Of a stretch of 64,000 nucleotides of DNA, positions 11,250-29,319 are shown piece by piece; the stretch's first letter is position 1, and every line of letters begins with the position of its first letter. The stretch comes from Volvox africanus (taxonomy: Eukaryota > Chlorophyta > Chlorophyceae > Chlamydomonadales > Volvocaceae). The stretch lies in contig BSDZ01000094.1 of the NCBI GenBank assembly GCA_030268105.1, positions 2,886,501 through 2,950,500 of the forward strand, given 5' to 3'. The notes under the pieces were generated by a model. The model saw only the letters and a program-made list of their open reading frames with translations. It searched no databases and was not told where the DNA came from. Both the position numbers and the translations under genes were made by a program.

Positions 11250-14200
11250 TGGTGGCGGTCGGGACGAAGTCGAGATGGGAACCTGGAGTTGGGAGGTTAT
11301 GCCTGAATCCAGAAGGTTATTAAGGAGAAAAGATAGAATCCGTGGTAAGCTAGCGAACGCATGGACTTGGCATCTGGCAATGGCAGATGGTGACAGCGGA
11401 CTGACAAGATACGATTAGTGGTAAGGTCGTCGACCTCAGGGGTCACCCCTGCCATTAAAGTCTGGAATGGGGTAGCGTATATGTTATATATTTTGTTTTA
11501 TTGATCTTTTCCAAGATTATCTAAGGAAAATCTGGCGGTTTACACCGTTTGTTCATGCTCGGCACTCCACTTACCGACGGCGGACAGGGCAACAACCAGC
11601 ACGTTGAGCAACGCTGATCGTAAACGTAGGTTCCGCCGCGATATTACCTCGCGGCTGCTGTACAATAATTGGTTTAACATCTGTACGTGATAGGATCAGC
11701 AACAGAAATTGAGGCGCTCACTGGGGGGGGCCTTCCCTGGCCTGCTCGGCCACACGGGATTATTGCAACCTTGCGACCTTGGCCTGCACTGATGCTGTGC
11801 CTGGGTAATCCGATATCAAGAACAAGAAAATAGCACATGATCTCCCATAGCTTCTAGTTCCAAGGTGATGGTCTGGGGTCTGAATAAGGCAGGGGGGATT
11901 CTGCCTTGGAATAGGGAAATAACATGCAAAAGGCCGTGTCGAACCCCCTCATATTTTTCATCGAGAGACAGAAGGTTATTAGCCTACTATAATCATTCTT
12001 TTGAAAAATGCAAGGCGATTATGCTCGCTTGTCATGGTCATGTCATAGGGAGACAGCGCAGTGCCGAAAATCGTGAGAATCAAGGTGTGAGCAAACTAAA
12101 TCACAAGATATAATCCAATTATGATAACGTATACAGCGCAATGGTTATGATACGGACCAACGGAAAGCCACGCTCTACCACGCGGTGCAGATGATGCTGG
12201 GAAGGTAGGGAAACCCGACAACATACAAGTCAAGATGAAATCAATCTTTTAATTATTTAACATAACACATATGCAATTGCATCCATGCGTGAGATGCTAA
12301 TCGTCGGGTCGCGTTAAGCCTCCAAATCCTGCGCATTTTTCCAGTGGCATGAGCTTACCGAAGTGAAATGTCTCTCTTACTTATAACAGTTTATTCATCC
12401 AAATAAAAGAAAACCAAGCTTTTACTCGTGGCGCCCGAATCTCGACTGCAAGCTTTCTACTCGTTTTCTGCTCATGCAAAACACCAAAGAAACAACATTC
12501 TTAAGTAACATTATCTAAAATAATGAAAACTTGCGCGCCAGCAGTGAATGATTGGCCGTTCCGCCTTTCCTCCTGTTCGCCGTACATCGCCGCGGAGTTA
12601 ACAAAGAACACATGCACTTGCACTTAATGCTCATGCGCTAACGATTTAGATTTTTGACAATAAAAAGTCTCCTCATATGTTTTACTTCAAAAACCTTTCG
12701 GAATATGTAGTGGGCGAAAGGAAACAGCCACAGCGGTATATGAGAATATAGAGGCCGTAAAACGAAATAATCAGTTATTTACTTTTAAATCAACTCTGAC
12801 TCATCATATCTTTGGTTTGCGAGTTCAGCTCGTTGGGCTAGAGAAGAGGTCATGATTAAAAGGCCACCTGTTCTGTGCACACAGTCACACAATACACTGT
12901 AAACATATGACAACATGCAAATACGTAACAAGAAGGTTGTAATCAGGATTTCACCAGCATATACATGACCTAGGCCCTGATGGGTTGCAAGATATGATTT
13001 TTCCAGGATGATTTTCTCTCCACATGGAATCCATCCCCAATTGCATTGGCAGTGGCAGGTGACCCCTGAGCAGCAACGACATGTACTTGTAGCGGTAGTG
13101 CATATTGCAGAGACTGTCCACAATTTAGCTTACGAAGGAGCTTTATGGACAGTAAGGTTGAGGGAGCCTGGGGGCGGAGGGGCGGAACCATCTTCCTTAT
13201 GGAGGCGGATACACTAGTTTACTAGTCTCGGAGCAGCGGTTTTCCGAGCTGGTGGTTGTCGGAAAGACAGCAGCTAGCACCTTGCAACTGCCTGCCACAA
13301 CTGCTCGACATGCAACTGTGTAGGTGCCCAGGACCCAGGGAGGCGCAGGGTTAGCACGGTAATGCAACTGTCCGTTGCCCTTCTTCCAGTTCACCTTCTG
13401 GACAGATTGATACGTCGGTGTTTAATCGGGGCCTTGCTTGCTCAGTCAACGGGCTGTTGGCCTCATCCTCCTTTACTTTAGCCTATGTTGAATCGTCAGA
13501 AAGTTAGCCTAAAGCTACCTGAATCCTCAAATGGGAAAGGTAAAAACGTCGTCGAACATTTCCTTTTCGGCAGCTGACGCAAGCTCATACGACATACATA
13601 GTGGATGTCATCACCAGTGACAGATGCAGGAAGAAAGTGGATAATCGAACCCGAATCCAGCTATCCCTCGAAACATAACCGTGAAAAGCGGGGAAGTACA
13701 CCACGACCCATTAACAAGGATATTCGCACGAACACCGATGGTGGTACACAAATCGTGCAAAAGAACAAACGCCTGGGGTTACGGCATTAAAGAAGTTGCG
13801 AATAGGCCGCCTTTTCGACGCGCTCTCGTTATCATCCTGCTAGTTCGTTAAGCTCACTTTTCAGCTCTCTCCACACAGTAATCTCGGTAACGAAATTAAT
13901 GCCTTGACGACAACTTGCGGCGTACCTACAAACCCCTGCGCTGAATCAAGGATAATACCATTTCATCACTTTCGTCGCAAGAACTCGTAATCTTTACCAG
14001 CATTAGGCAATCGAACAAACGCTAGCCCAGCTATCGCCGCTTCACCCTCGTCATTGTCGACAATTATTCTTGACAAGGTACCCTAACACCCTTCTAGCCC
14101 AACCCCCTGCCATAACATCTACCGGATCTCACAAGCCAAGCCGCTTCAAACTTAGTACTGTACTCTGGGCTGTCAAAGAGAAAATCCAGCTGTCCATACC

Positions 14201-14380
14201 CTCCGCTTCCTGCCGAGCCGAGACTTGTATTTGCCACCGTATCATGTCACCGTATCACACGCTGCAGCTTTGCAGGATAGGTAGAAGCAAAACAGAAGGG
14301 GCGAGAAATCTCGGTAGCATTTCATGCGATTATCCAGTCGCCACCACATCTCCCAGTACATAACACGCCGCGCGATTCCT
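11250..14380. other. Unassigned region
   Basis: About 3.1 kb, AT-rich from about 11850 to 12800. It should contain the 5' end of the minus-strand SRCR-type gene, but no signal peptide or convincing exon was found. A minus-strand open stretch at 13197-13394 could be an exon; it has no recognisable motif. The right end is the 3' flank of the HPPD gene. Confidence 0.4.
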
Positions 14381-18881
<4,501 letters not shown>

Positions 18882-19888
18882 AATGCTTGCTTGACACAGA
18901 AATGCCACAGCCCTTTCCCGTGTGTCTACCTTGGTTAGCGCAGGTGATAAGCAAAGAAAACCTATCGGGACATAACTGAAAAGTTTGAAGTATACCCAGG
19001 TCGTTTTACGTTATTGGAAATCAAGTCGTCAGCACCTGCGCAGGTACTGCGTCAGCTCCAGAGCACGATAGCTAACTTCCCAACGGTATCGGCGAACGCC
19101 TCATGACCCAAACGCAGAATCTTGACAATGATTCTACACAAGTCCTTAATTGGACAAATATGTGCATACACGTCCTTGAGAGGTTGTTGACAGAAGCTTA
19201 CGCGAACGCGTCGCCAGGGTCACAAATCAAGCAATGTCTTCTTGTTGAATTAGTGTATGTGTCTGAATTAAAACCTGGTTACTTTGGACTATTCCGAAGG
19301 CGAGGTCCTCAAAACTCCGATTGAGAGCATTTTATACGTGAAAACAGACACGCGCCATTTGTGCATCATTTCAGTTGGGTGACAATTATCCTCCTTCAGA
19401 CTGCCATCTACTACTGAGTAGGAAATCCAGGACTAAGTTATAAAAAAATTCCGCAGTCAGTCCCGTGCGACGAATGGAGTCCGTGCGATGGCATCATGTT
19501 GTACAACGCGCTATGTAACTCTTGCATACATCATAGTACATATTCTGTATGGGCATATGTGTGATTTGTGCCAAGTGTTTTTAATAGTATCGAGGGCAAA
19601 GTTGTGCCCTGAGGATAGGACCTGCCAAAAGTCAGATTGCTGCCTCGAAGCAGCATCTCCTGGCGGACAGTCCTGAGTTTACGTAGCTGAAATTATTTTC
19701 ATAAAAAGATTTACATTCCATAGGTTCATAGTTCTTGGTCACGGGTCTCAGTCACGGAGTTGTGTTTGCCCACAGCGGTGGCAGGCCCGTTGTCACATTA
19801 CTACAAAATACAACTATCAAATTTGGGCCTGTAGTGGCAGGTTATACTCATGAAGATTTATTGAAGGGGTTCGCCCTTCCACCGCAAC
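18882..19888. promoter_or_regulatory. Divergent intergenic (shared promoter) region
   Basis: About 1 kb between the start codons of HPPD (-) and the 882-residue gene (+), so it should carry both promoters and 5' UTRs. I see no clear TATA box or other recognisable element. Confidence 0.5.
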
Positions 19889-22800
19889 ATGGCATCTGCG
19901 GCTGCAAAGCCCGGCTATTCATGGCAACAGTTCAACGAATGGGCACGGGACGTGATGGAACGCACAAAGAAGCATCCAGGGGTCCGCACAATACGAGAGT
20001 AAGGCTTAGCTTGAATCTATCTGTATGCACAGTTTGATGTGTCATAATTCCACCACAAATGGAGATATTCCATAATCGAAGTTGTATCCCAATAGTGTCT
20101 ACCTAGACTTCTATCCCTCTTCACAGGTGGTGGCACGCAAACGCTCAGCGCGTCTGGCCGTGTCCTGACACCCGGCCATCCATAGAGCTTGCTGAGCGTC
20201 ACGCGAAGGGTAAGGCTATCCCACGAATGCTTCCGTTTCATACTGACGACAGATGAGGGAAATTTTCTTTCGTACGCGCAGGCCTACGTTCAAAAGAGTC
20301 GATTCGGAATTACTTCCGCAAGTATAGGGCAAGGCGCAAGCAGTCGATAGTCGGCAGGAACTCCGACAAGGCCCTGTCCCGGAAGGTGAGGAAGAATGGT
20401 ACTCATATCCTATGAACCTGGGTTTCGATGAGTATGTCGACATCTGTAGGTAATGATTGTTGTCGGACAAAACACAATGGTGTCAGGACCTTGTCCTTGG
20501 ACACGATACCTCAGCAATGCGCTATGAGTTTGTCTGATTCAAACCTTGTTATATGCTATAGAGGATCTGCTACGGGTGATCGCAATGCTGCATGTTTTCA
20601 GGTGGAATTTGTTGCTCATGCCAGTGACAGCGAGGTGGAGGACGACGAGGACGTTGAGGCGGACGTGAACCGTCAGGTTCTTGGCAATGTAGATGAGCAA
20701 CACCAGGTTAAATGCGGCGACGAATATCAGCGAGAAGCAGCAGAGACGCTAGTTATGACGCTAAACAGTCGGCCTCAACGTACACGATTTGCACCATCGC
20801 GGTTTCGTTCGGACAGTCCCAGCGTATCTGGCAGGCGCGATGACAGTTGCGGTAGCGCAAGCCTCGGGGATAACATGGAAGACAGTGAAGAGAGCGGCGC
20901 AGACATATCACCTGAAGGAGGCGTAGCGAGCAACGATAATAGTCGCGACAGACGCAGCAAAAACGAGCGTTCTCGGCGGAAGCCACGTCGGTCTGCTGCC
21001 CGCATTGCACGTGGCGGAACATCGACGGCACCTGATTCGTTAAGGCCCTCAAAAGATTCGGTGTTACATTTCGGTACATGTCCACAAGAAAGTGAGGCAC
21101 CACATCAACCTCCCCTCGAAGTATCTGCAGGCACGCTTTCAGAGATTTACGCGCACGTGGGGCTGCTGCAAGGACACTGCTATCCTTGGGCGTTGCTAGG
21201 GCCTACCATGTTGCCCGGTGGCATTTGCCTACCTGAGCATGACGCGCTGCATCTAGCTTCTCTCCAAGCACCGATAGCACTGGGCGCGGCTCCTGCGGCG
21301 CTCAGCCATGATGGCCTATCCGCGGGCCCGAGCTTTCCTTGCGCTATGCCCGGGTGTTCTGTAGGAACCCATGGCATTCGTGCGCATGAGCATGAGGAGG
21401 TGTACCAAGCTTTCCTCAGAGCATTGGCAGTACCAGGCAAGGCTCCTGAAGTCGACGCGCATGAGGGCCTGCTGCATCTGCTGGCCTCTGCCGGCGAGCA
21501 TGCGCTACCGCCCTCATTCGGCGCACCACCATTAGGTTCCGTATTTCTGGAGGCGATGGGTTTACCTCATCAAGCCGTGTTCCCACGCACATGGTGCGCG
21601 GGCAACAGGGACATTCAGGAGGTAGCGGGAGCTAGTATTTATGGCCAATCAACTTATCAAGGGATTCGGAAGACGCCAACGCCGGGTGAGGCCAATACGC
21701 CATCTGCTGGACATGTTACCAGCTGGGGGACCCCACCTGGTGCGGCGGCAACGGGAGCTGGCATTGTTGGGCAATCGGCGTTTTTACAAAATGCCAATAT
21801 TTGGAATACGCCGACGCCGGGCAGCGCAAACCCGCAATCAGCTGGACGTGCTATCGGCCGATGGACTCCTGGTGTGGCAGCAGCGGCTCAAGGCGGCGGT
21901 TCGCACTACTGCCAACTTCGACGGATGCTCTCGGCGCCTCTTATCACTACACAAGCCCTTAATGTGTTTGGGTACGACTTTGCTCTGAACGCTAACTTAT
22001 TGACCGAGTATGCCGTCCAGACGGGTGCAGAAAAAGGACACGTTACAAACCATGTAAATAGCACCAGACGGCCCGCTGTGGAGCAAACGACCGATTGCAT
22101 TAGTGGTGAGGAGTCATTTCAGGGAAGAATGTTGACCACCCGCAAGCGCGCCATCTCTGATGGCGGGCACCGATTTCGCCGGCAGAAAGCCAGGGTAGGA
22201 GGTGTCGATGTCAATAAAACGGCGCAGGGCGTTGAAGGTGTGGAGGTTGCGCCGGCACCTTTCGGGAATAGCGACCAGCTGCGGCAGCATGTGGACAGCT
22301 GTACGCCAGTGCGGAAGGCATCGGATTCCACGATCGTGCGGAGCGAGCAGGCACGGGCTACTTCAGCTTTCGGGCTGGTAACCGATGCCGTCACGCCGCT
22401 CCAGTCCCATCGAAAACAACATGATGCCAAGTCCTCTTCGGATGACCTTCTCGACCTAGCCAACGCTGACCTCAGCACGGTCATTCGCCTCGGACGTATG
22501 CTAGCGTCCGACTTCGGGGTCTCACTGTATCCTGAATTGGGCTTAGGGGCCCTACCGCAGAATAGCGAGGGCACTGACGGGCACCTTGGATGGCCGGACC
22601 AGGTTGGGACCTCCGCAACCGCAGCCGATGGAGCGAAGAGCAGCGGCACTGAAACTTCAACAGATGAGACGAAAGTTCAAGGTTGTTTGGTGGATGCCGG
22701 TGGGCACCAAGCCGGTTTGAGGCCCTCGGTTTGCGAATCGGGGCTTGCGTACTTGAAGCAGGAGCCGGAGACATCGGGCACATGGCAACCGTGGGTTCCG

Positions 22801-22953
22801 GTTGGAAGCGCGTCTAGCATGTATGGTGGCGTCTATGAGTCTGGTGCCGCTTCACCAACTGTGAACACAATAGCGGGGCTGCTGTATCCAAGCGGTGTCT
22901 CAAGGCACGGGATGCGCCAGCTGCCCTTACTCTACATGCCGCCGCCACTGTAG
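19889..22953 (+). CDS. Uncharacterised 882-residue protein with basic N-terminal domain
   Basis: Four exons with consistent phases: 19889-19998, 20127-20209, 20282-20385 and 20602-22953. The start MASAAAKPGYSW follows CCGCAAC. The first roughly 99 residues form a Trp- and Arg-rich helical-looking unit (SWQQFNEWARDVMER, REWWHANAQRVW, SKESIRNYFRKYRARRK), perhaps a DNA-binding fold; I do not recognise the family. An acidic stretch (DSEVEDDEDVEAD) and a basic, NLS-like stretch (RRSKNERSRRKPRR) follow. The rest is low-complexity and Gly/Ala/Pro/Ser-rich. Two imperfect repeats lie at about residues 443-485 and 487-530, each with GQS, TPTPG, SAG and W..P. The large last exon is open throughout, which supports coding. 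A nuclear regulatory role is a guess from composition only. Confidence 0.7.
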
Positions 22954-25900
22954 TACCCCGGCTACCTGGCTGGCCTGCGAATCGCTGGAGTAGCTTGGCC
23001 ATCGGTATCGGCCTTTTCGACGGCGGCTGCCAACCAACCCTGGCAATGCCGCGACGCCCACTGCGGACTTCACATTAATCCTTCGGCATCTGATGGATAT
23101 ATCGATTAAGACGCTCGCTTCTGGGATGCCGCCGTCGCCGCTTGCCAAGTTCCAGGCAGCGCAACCGGCAGCTGATGGCGCACTTTGCGTAAATAAACTG
23201 TTAACATGCTTACCTCGTGCAGATCGTGTGCCAAGACGTGACTGCATAGTAATTGTGTTCCGGTGTATGAAGACCTGGTGCCGTCGTCTCTGCTTACGCC
23301 TGTAGCAGGAGGTTTTGCTGACGCAGGGCACATGTACGTTACCTGAATGTGCGAATTTCTCTGGGATATATGGGATGGTTCCGATGTCCAATTCTGATGT
23401 AGATCAATGCTTCATATGCCCAGCAGGATAGCTGGCGTTTGTTCATCCGAGCAAGGTGTGAACTGTTTCGGAAATTCTTTCACATTTGGGGTTCTAAGAA
23501 AAGCAGCCTCATGAGGTTTTCGGGCCTCTATTTCAATGTCGAGATGAAGAAGATCACGTGTTCAGGTTTCTGATGCTCTGTGCCCGTGCGGAGTATATGC
23601 AGCTAGGCTTCGGGGCCCCATTTTTGTGGCGCGCCACTTTTAGCTAGGAGGCCTGAAATTGTGCCCCCGGTAAAGGTTGGGCGTGGGCGTAATGTTCAAG
23701 GTGTGACTTGAGTAATGTTCGTTGCTAAGACGTCGGTTCTGCAGTAAGGACCCGATTAGGGACAGACGCGTTGATGCAGGCTTCGGTGGCAGTGTGATCT
23801 ACAAGCGCCAAACTTAAGATACTGCAGGACTACATCCTCCAGATCGCCGTGGGGACATGTCTTATAGTTAATTTTGTACTGCATGATATCTTTCTACCTA
23901 AGGGCTTGTGGTTGCAGGATGCGTCCATAGATGCTTGGGAATGCTGAAACCCTGAAGCTATAATCGAAACCAAAGAACATTGAGCTATGCCGGTGGAAGA
24001 GAAAAAGATGCATTTGCAGGCGGTGTGCGTTCCTAACGTTTCGCGATCCTGCAGAACTTGAGAATTAGGATAGCTGCGGGATGCGAAGATGGCTTGGGTG
24101 AATTTTGGATGCAGCCACATGCAAGATAAATTGGATGAATGCAGCAGGACGTACCAGGATGGACTGGGTGAAGATTAGGTGGGGCAGACCTGGAGAAGAC
24201 TAGGGGTGTATATTGGGATGATGCCTTTCAGGTAGATGTCCATCTGTGCAGCACTGTGGCCCCAAAACTATCGGCTTTCGTGTTTGCGATAGGGTTCGTT
24301 ATTATGCCTGCCGGTACTTTGCTGGCTTTGGACTATTTCTCCGGGGCTGGGACTCTTTTCGAAGTCATGTTTCCCGATCATATCAGGAGCTTCAAGGGCC
24401 ATGTAGTCGAGAGGTAAACAAAATAGCGACAAAACGCCTGGTCCCATCTCTGCAGAACATCCGCCACCGCTATCTAGCCATGGTTAGACTTTCCCATGGC
24501 CTCCGTCTTCTAATTCAACGGATGCACAAAAGGTATCACGCAATCCTTATTACTGGACAATTGTTATGTCGGCTCGTGCCGTAGAGCTCAATGCTGGAAC
24601 GGTATTCTGGTTCTCTTCTGCACGCTCCGATTCAGTTAACACGGGACCGGAAAGAACATTGCATGAAGATACACCGATCAACGAATAAACTTGCTCAGCT
24701 AGAGCTCACTGCTGACCCCGCCGGGGTTGAATTTGTTCTGGATTCAAGAATCGGCACAAACTGGAAAAGTAATATGCCAGATAGAGATATCACACACGCC
24801 TAATGAGATGGTTCTTGTCCATGCCTCAAGCGCAGCATCCCGGATACAGCGGAGCTCAGCAGGGTGCGTCCCCCTGTGGACAGGGAATGTGGACCGGCGC
24901 TGTGATTATGAAGGGCTAATAAGGCGGATCAGGCGGATAACGTGTTCCAGTTCGATATTTAGTAGTTATCGATTGATACCAAGAGAATGGAAACGGATGT
25001 TCACTTTTACTCGCAGGTATTTATTTGCATCTTATCTCCGATCCAATGATCTGCTAAAGGACCTAACCAGGGGTGATCTGGCCACCCCTGGATCTATCAT
25101 CTACCCTTCTTAGCGTCCTTGATTGTCGTTAAACATCGATTTTCGCCATGGGTGAGCTCTCTAAGATTATGATTATTACTATGGTTACGCTTAGGGTTAG
25201 GCTGGCGTGTATCATTATATAGCCCTGGGGGTTAATTATACACAGCATTGGACAAGTGTGCCAATTGTTGGGACTGCTAGGGTTCACTGGGTTAGTTTAT
25301 TTCGCTGATTCTCTGACACCCTTATTCATGTGCCAGCCCCGATTAGGCCACCTACTGGCCTTCGGGTGGGTTTCTAACCTAGCCATGGCCTCCCTTAGGG
25401 GCCATGGGTTCGCACTTCCCGGGTGGAGCATTCAATCGCTAATGAGTCCTGCCAGTGAGGGCGTACAGGGATACGACTGAATACATAGCCATGCAATCCC
25501 TGCTGGTCTTACTCTCACTGGAAACTTCGCCCGCAGACCCTTAACCTCCCCAGATTCATGTTTCAATACAGGTAGGTGATAGTCAGACTCGATTATTTAA
25601 CCTCTGCTGAGCTATCATTACACCCTAACTCTCAGGGCCATCATAGGAAAATGGTATTTCCCTTTACGTTACTGGATCTGAATCAAAGGTAGACTGGTCC
25701 ATATTTAAAATCAAATCAGCAAAAGCCAGCAAGGATGGTGGTTGTAAGCATAGTCACAATTGAAAACATCCGTATAAATTTTTAGTTACCTCTCAGTCCC
25801 TTGGCCGTTTACCCAAGTATGAAACCGATGCATGACTGCATGTTTTATGTCGTCATCTGACGTCAAACGAACTTAGAACGAAACGCCTGAAGTAAAACAC

Positions 25901-26079
25901 TCGTACACAGCGAGCTGCGTGTTGTATTTGCATTCCTCCGCGCGGGGCAAAAAGTCATTCATTCATGAGCTAACCCCGGGGGGAGGGCATTTCCCATATG
26001 ACCAAGCAATTAGCTAACGAAGTGCACATACATACACTTATCACCACCCCATAGGCCACCCCATTCCTTCGTCCCTGTC

Positions 26080-26185
26080 ATAGTTGAGAGCCGCAAAGGC
26101 CTCTCGAGATGCTGAAAAGATGCTTCTATACTTTTAGATTGTGAAAGCTTATGCCGTACGTGCATGTACGGCTACTACAGTCCCC
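26080..26185. mobile_element. Truncated copy of a foldback MITE
   Basis: Aligns with the left arm and loop of the element at 51431-51618. It shares GTTGAGAG, GCAAAGG, CCTCTCGAGATGCTGA, then CGTACGTG and CTACTACA in the same order and spacing. The right arm is missing, so this is a decayed fragment. Confidence 0.7.
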
Positions 26186-26409
26186 TATCCCATCCTCTCG
26201 TCCACTGTGGACCCGATAGCCCTTTTGTCAGCCTGCCTAACTTGCCACCTTTAGAGGCAAATATTAGAGCTTGCCGAAAGCAAAGCCTCTCCAGATGATT
26301 TTGTGCTTGTAGCATCTTATATATATATGTTTATGTGTGCCGTATATATCATACGACGGCTACTGCAACCTCCCGTTCTGGATGTCCGGGGTGGGCGCTC
26401 TTACTTGCC

Positions 26410-26437
<28 letters not shown>
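26410..26437. repeat. CTG trinucleotide run
   Basis: About nine CTG units in an otherwise unassigned region. An open frame across it reads poly-Leu or poly-Ala, but nothing else supports coding. Confidence 0.85.
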
Positions 26438-26440
<3 letters not shown>

Positions 26441-27021
26441 CACGTCCGTGCCATTATTATTGCCGACTATGCATGACAGTCACAGACATTTGGGGTTTTC
26501 ATGCTGCGGCCCCTTCCAGGGTCCATTTCAATGCGGAATGTGTTGGAATGTGAGCAACACTCATATACGAAAGAATGTCAGAGCAAGTAATACGGCCCAC
26601 GAGGGGCCGGGCGCTTTGCTGACTTCAACAGGTTATGAGCCCCGAGCGCACGTGCGCGGCTGACCGAGAGGTCGCTGAGTCGAATCCCGCTGGCTGTTGA
26701 CCAGGGCAGGGAGGCCGGGACGAGGCAGCTATCGGAAGACCGTGAAGCTCGACGGAGTGTCGCTCACGGGGGGGTGTTGGAATGTGGTTAACAAGTCCAG
26801 GGATACCACACCAGATCCAAAGGCCTCAACTAAGATTATAACCCAAATTGATCGTCCAGACATTCGCCTAACTTTAGTTTCGTTCAGGAATCTGACCAAA
26901 AATTAACGTCTGCTGGGTGCAAATACGTATTGGTGCATCAGTTGGTTCCCTCGTTCTGCGTGACATGAAATGCTCCAGTGCGTAATAGGATGGGCGGATC
27001 AGTTTTAGGTTTTTGTGACAT

Positions 27022-27168
27022 GTATATAATTATATTTTTGAATGTATGCAAAAGGGACACATCGGTGTCAAGGACGGAACGTCTGCTGGGTCGTCTGGAC
27101 GATGGTGCTACGAGATATCCTTGAGACCGATGTGTCGTTTGTGCATCCATTTAAAAATAGAATTAGCC
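27022..27168. repeat. Long inverted repeat (hairpin)
   Basis: Two arms of about 50 bp (27022-27073 and 27118-27168) pair with few mismatches around a loop of about 44 nt. The core of the left arm is ACACATCGGTGTCAAGGA; the right arm carries TCCTTGAGACCGATGTGT. It could be a MITE or a small-RNA precursor; the sequence alone does not decide. Confidence 0.75.
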
Positions 27169-28190
27169 TATCAATGTGAAACAGGCAAGAAAGACGAACG
27201 AGTAGCTCTGGCTAGCTGGCTGCTGGGGAATGAGTGAGGGAATAAACAAACAAACGGGATACACATGTGATCTGCTGTAGCCCATCCACGCACCTGAACC
27301 GGTAACAATAGCCATGAAGCTCGCCGGTCATTAAAACATAGGAAAATGTTATGGATATTTTTGGTAATGAATTTCAGCATTAACCATGAGCATGGGAGAG
27401 GCGCAGCCGAGATAACAGAAAGGCGTTTGGGCGCGAATCGGCACAATGTGAGGATCAATCACTACAAGTTATACAGACAAGCCGGGAAGGCAATATAAAT
27501 AAACAAGATTCTTTTGTAAAACCAAAAATATTTGACGTTAATTTTTAATATCGGGTGCATGTCTACAACGCACGATCTGCACACTAAGCACGCACGCAAG
27601 GTAGCTAGGTAGGTAGGGACCTCGCTCTTGCTCGAACGAGAGACGTCTTCATCATCGCTTACTACATCTACTTTAATAGGTGAGTGGCGAGCTGGTTTTG
27701 CGTACCAGCAAGTTCTTATCTCAGGACAAAATATACCCTTACCGCAAAACCCGGACCTACATGCCTGCTGCCCTATATCTACAATATCAAGTTTATATTG
27801 TGTTCGTATTAATTTTTTTAAAAACTGATATCCTGCTGGATGAAATTATCTTTGGCTTACAAACATACAAGCTTGGACTGCTTGATCATTTGCTTATTAT
27901 GAACTAGGTCGTTGCACGCACACATGTCGCTAGCTAGCTCCGTTGTTACCCGCCTCTCTCTCTCACACACACGCACATACACACACAAGGCTCATACGCG
28001 GTATACATCTCACTGTTGACGACTGATTTTTTCCCGGCTAAATATGAGTAGCACCACAGACTTGAACACCTAAAACTTTTCTATTCCAGCATACAACCTG
28101 GCCAGCTTATCACATCGACCGTTCAACATTTGACAACTTTGGATACCTTCGTGGACCGAGCGCAATCAAGCTGCTGCTGCTGAGGGGACG

Positions 28191-29275
28191 ATGGCGCACT
28201 TCACGAAACCGAACATTGCGTTGCTTTTCCTGCTGGCGCTGCTGTCGGTCGTGAATTCCAAACTGCTCCAAAGCAGTGGCGACGTCGATTATGGCAAAGG
28301 AGTGATGAGAGGTAGGAAGCTCATTTTCACAAATGAGATGTTGGCTGGGGCGCAGCCAGCTCATGTATGTAGGTACCATTCATGGAAGAAGCCCGCCACC
28401 CTCCAGCCCTCCACCTTCTTCGCCCCCACCCGTGAGTCCACCCCCTGCACACACCCCTCCAGCCCGCCACCCAGCTCGCCCTACTACTGGGACTAGATAC
28501 GTAGAGCTAGCATACACCATCTTTGCTTTGTTCTAAGTGCACGTGTCTCTCTTTGTATATTGCCAGAGTTGCTGCGCCACGGTTGCTTATCAGCGATCGC
28601 AAAGTCCGATCAAGCCTATCTCTTAATGAGTACTGGGGTGGTTCAGGTTCTTGGGGAGCCCTAGTGAGGGTATGAGCAGCAGGGATAGCTCGGCTCTTCG
28701 ATCCTGTCCTTATCCACCCTCAGTGGCAGCGGTTTAATGCTCCGACCGGGAAGTGTGTAGCCATAGCCCCTAAGGGAAGCCATGAGGTGCGGGGAGGCCT
28801 AGGAACCACCTAAAGGCAGTAAGTGGTCTAATCAGGGCTGGCACATGGTTAGGGGCCGCAGAAAGCACGACAATCTGGCAATACAAACGACCCAGTGAAC
28901 CCTGATGGCTCCAACAATGGGGTACGCGTGCCCAATGGTGCTCGGGTTCCCAAAACACATTCCATTGTAACAGGGCCGTAACCATCATTTTCATCATCGT
29001 CATTATTTTGATCTTAGATTGGGACAACTTATAGCAAACCATGGTTGATAACAAAGTTAGATTGCAGATTCAAGTCACGAATCCATCTCTCTACGGACGT
29101 CTTTGATGGCGTCATGTCCCGCACAATTAAACACTTAATCGAAGTGGGGACCTCCTGTCTATGATATTGATGTGATAATCAACTACATCTTCGTGTCCTT
29201 TCTAATAAACGGCCGTGTCTCATGATGATCATAATGATCATCATCATCATCATCATCATCATAATAATAATAATA

Positions 29276-29319
<44 letters not shown>

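Larger units (their letters stand above)
22954..28190. other. Gene-poor region
   Basis: About 5.2 kb without a recognisable gene. Open frames reach only about 128 codons and lack motifs. It contains a truncated copy of a foldback MITE (26080-26185), a CTG run, a long hairpin (27022-27168) and a 12-bp direct repeat (TGTTGGAATGTG) at about 26540 and 26775. The left end is the 3' flank of the 882-residue gene; the right end should hold the metalloprotease promoter. Confidence 0.5.

Noticed and set aside
22119..22649. Minus-strand ORF of 176 codons
   Set aside because: Antisense of the long last exon of the 882-residue gene, without motif or splice partners.
26630..26700. Possible tRNA T-arm (GAGTCGAATCCCGC)
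   Set aside because: The flanking bases do not pair into a T stem, and no acceptor, D or anticodon arms were found at the right spacing.
26537..26786. TGTTGGAATGTG direct repeat as copia LTR starts
   Set aside because: Only about 12 bp are repeated, with no LTR end, primer-binding site or coding domain next to it.
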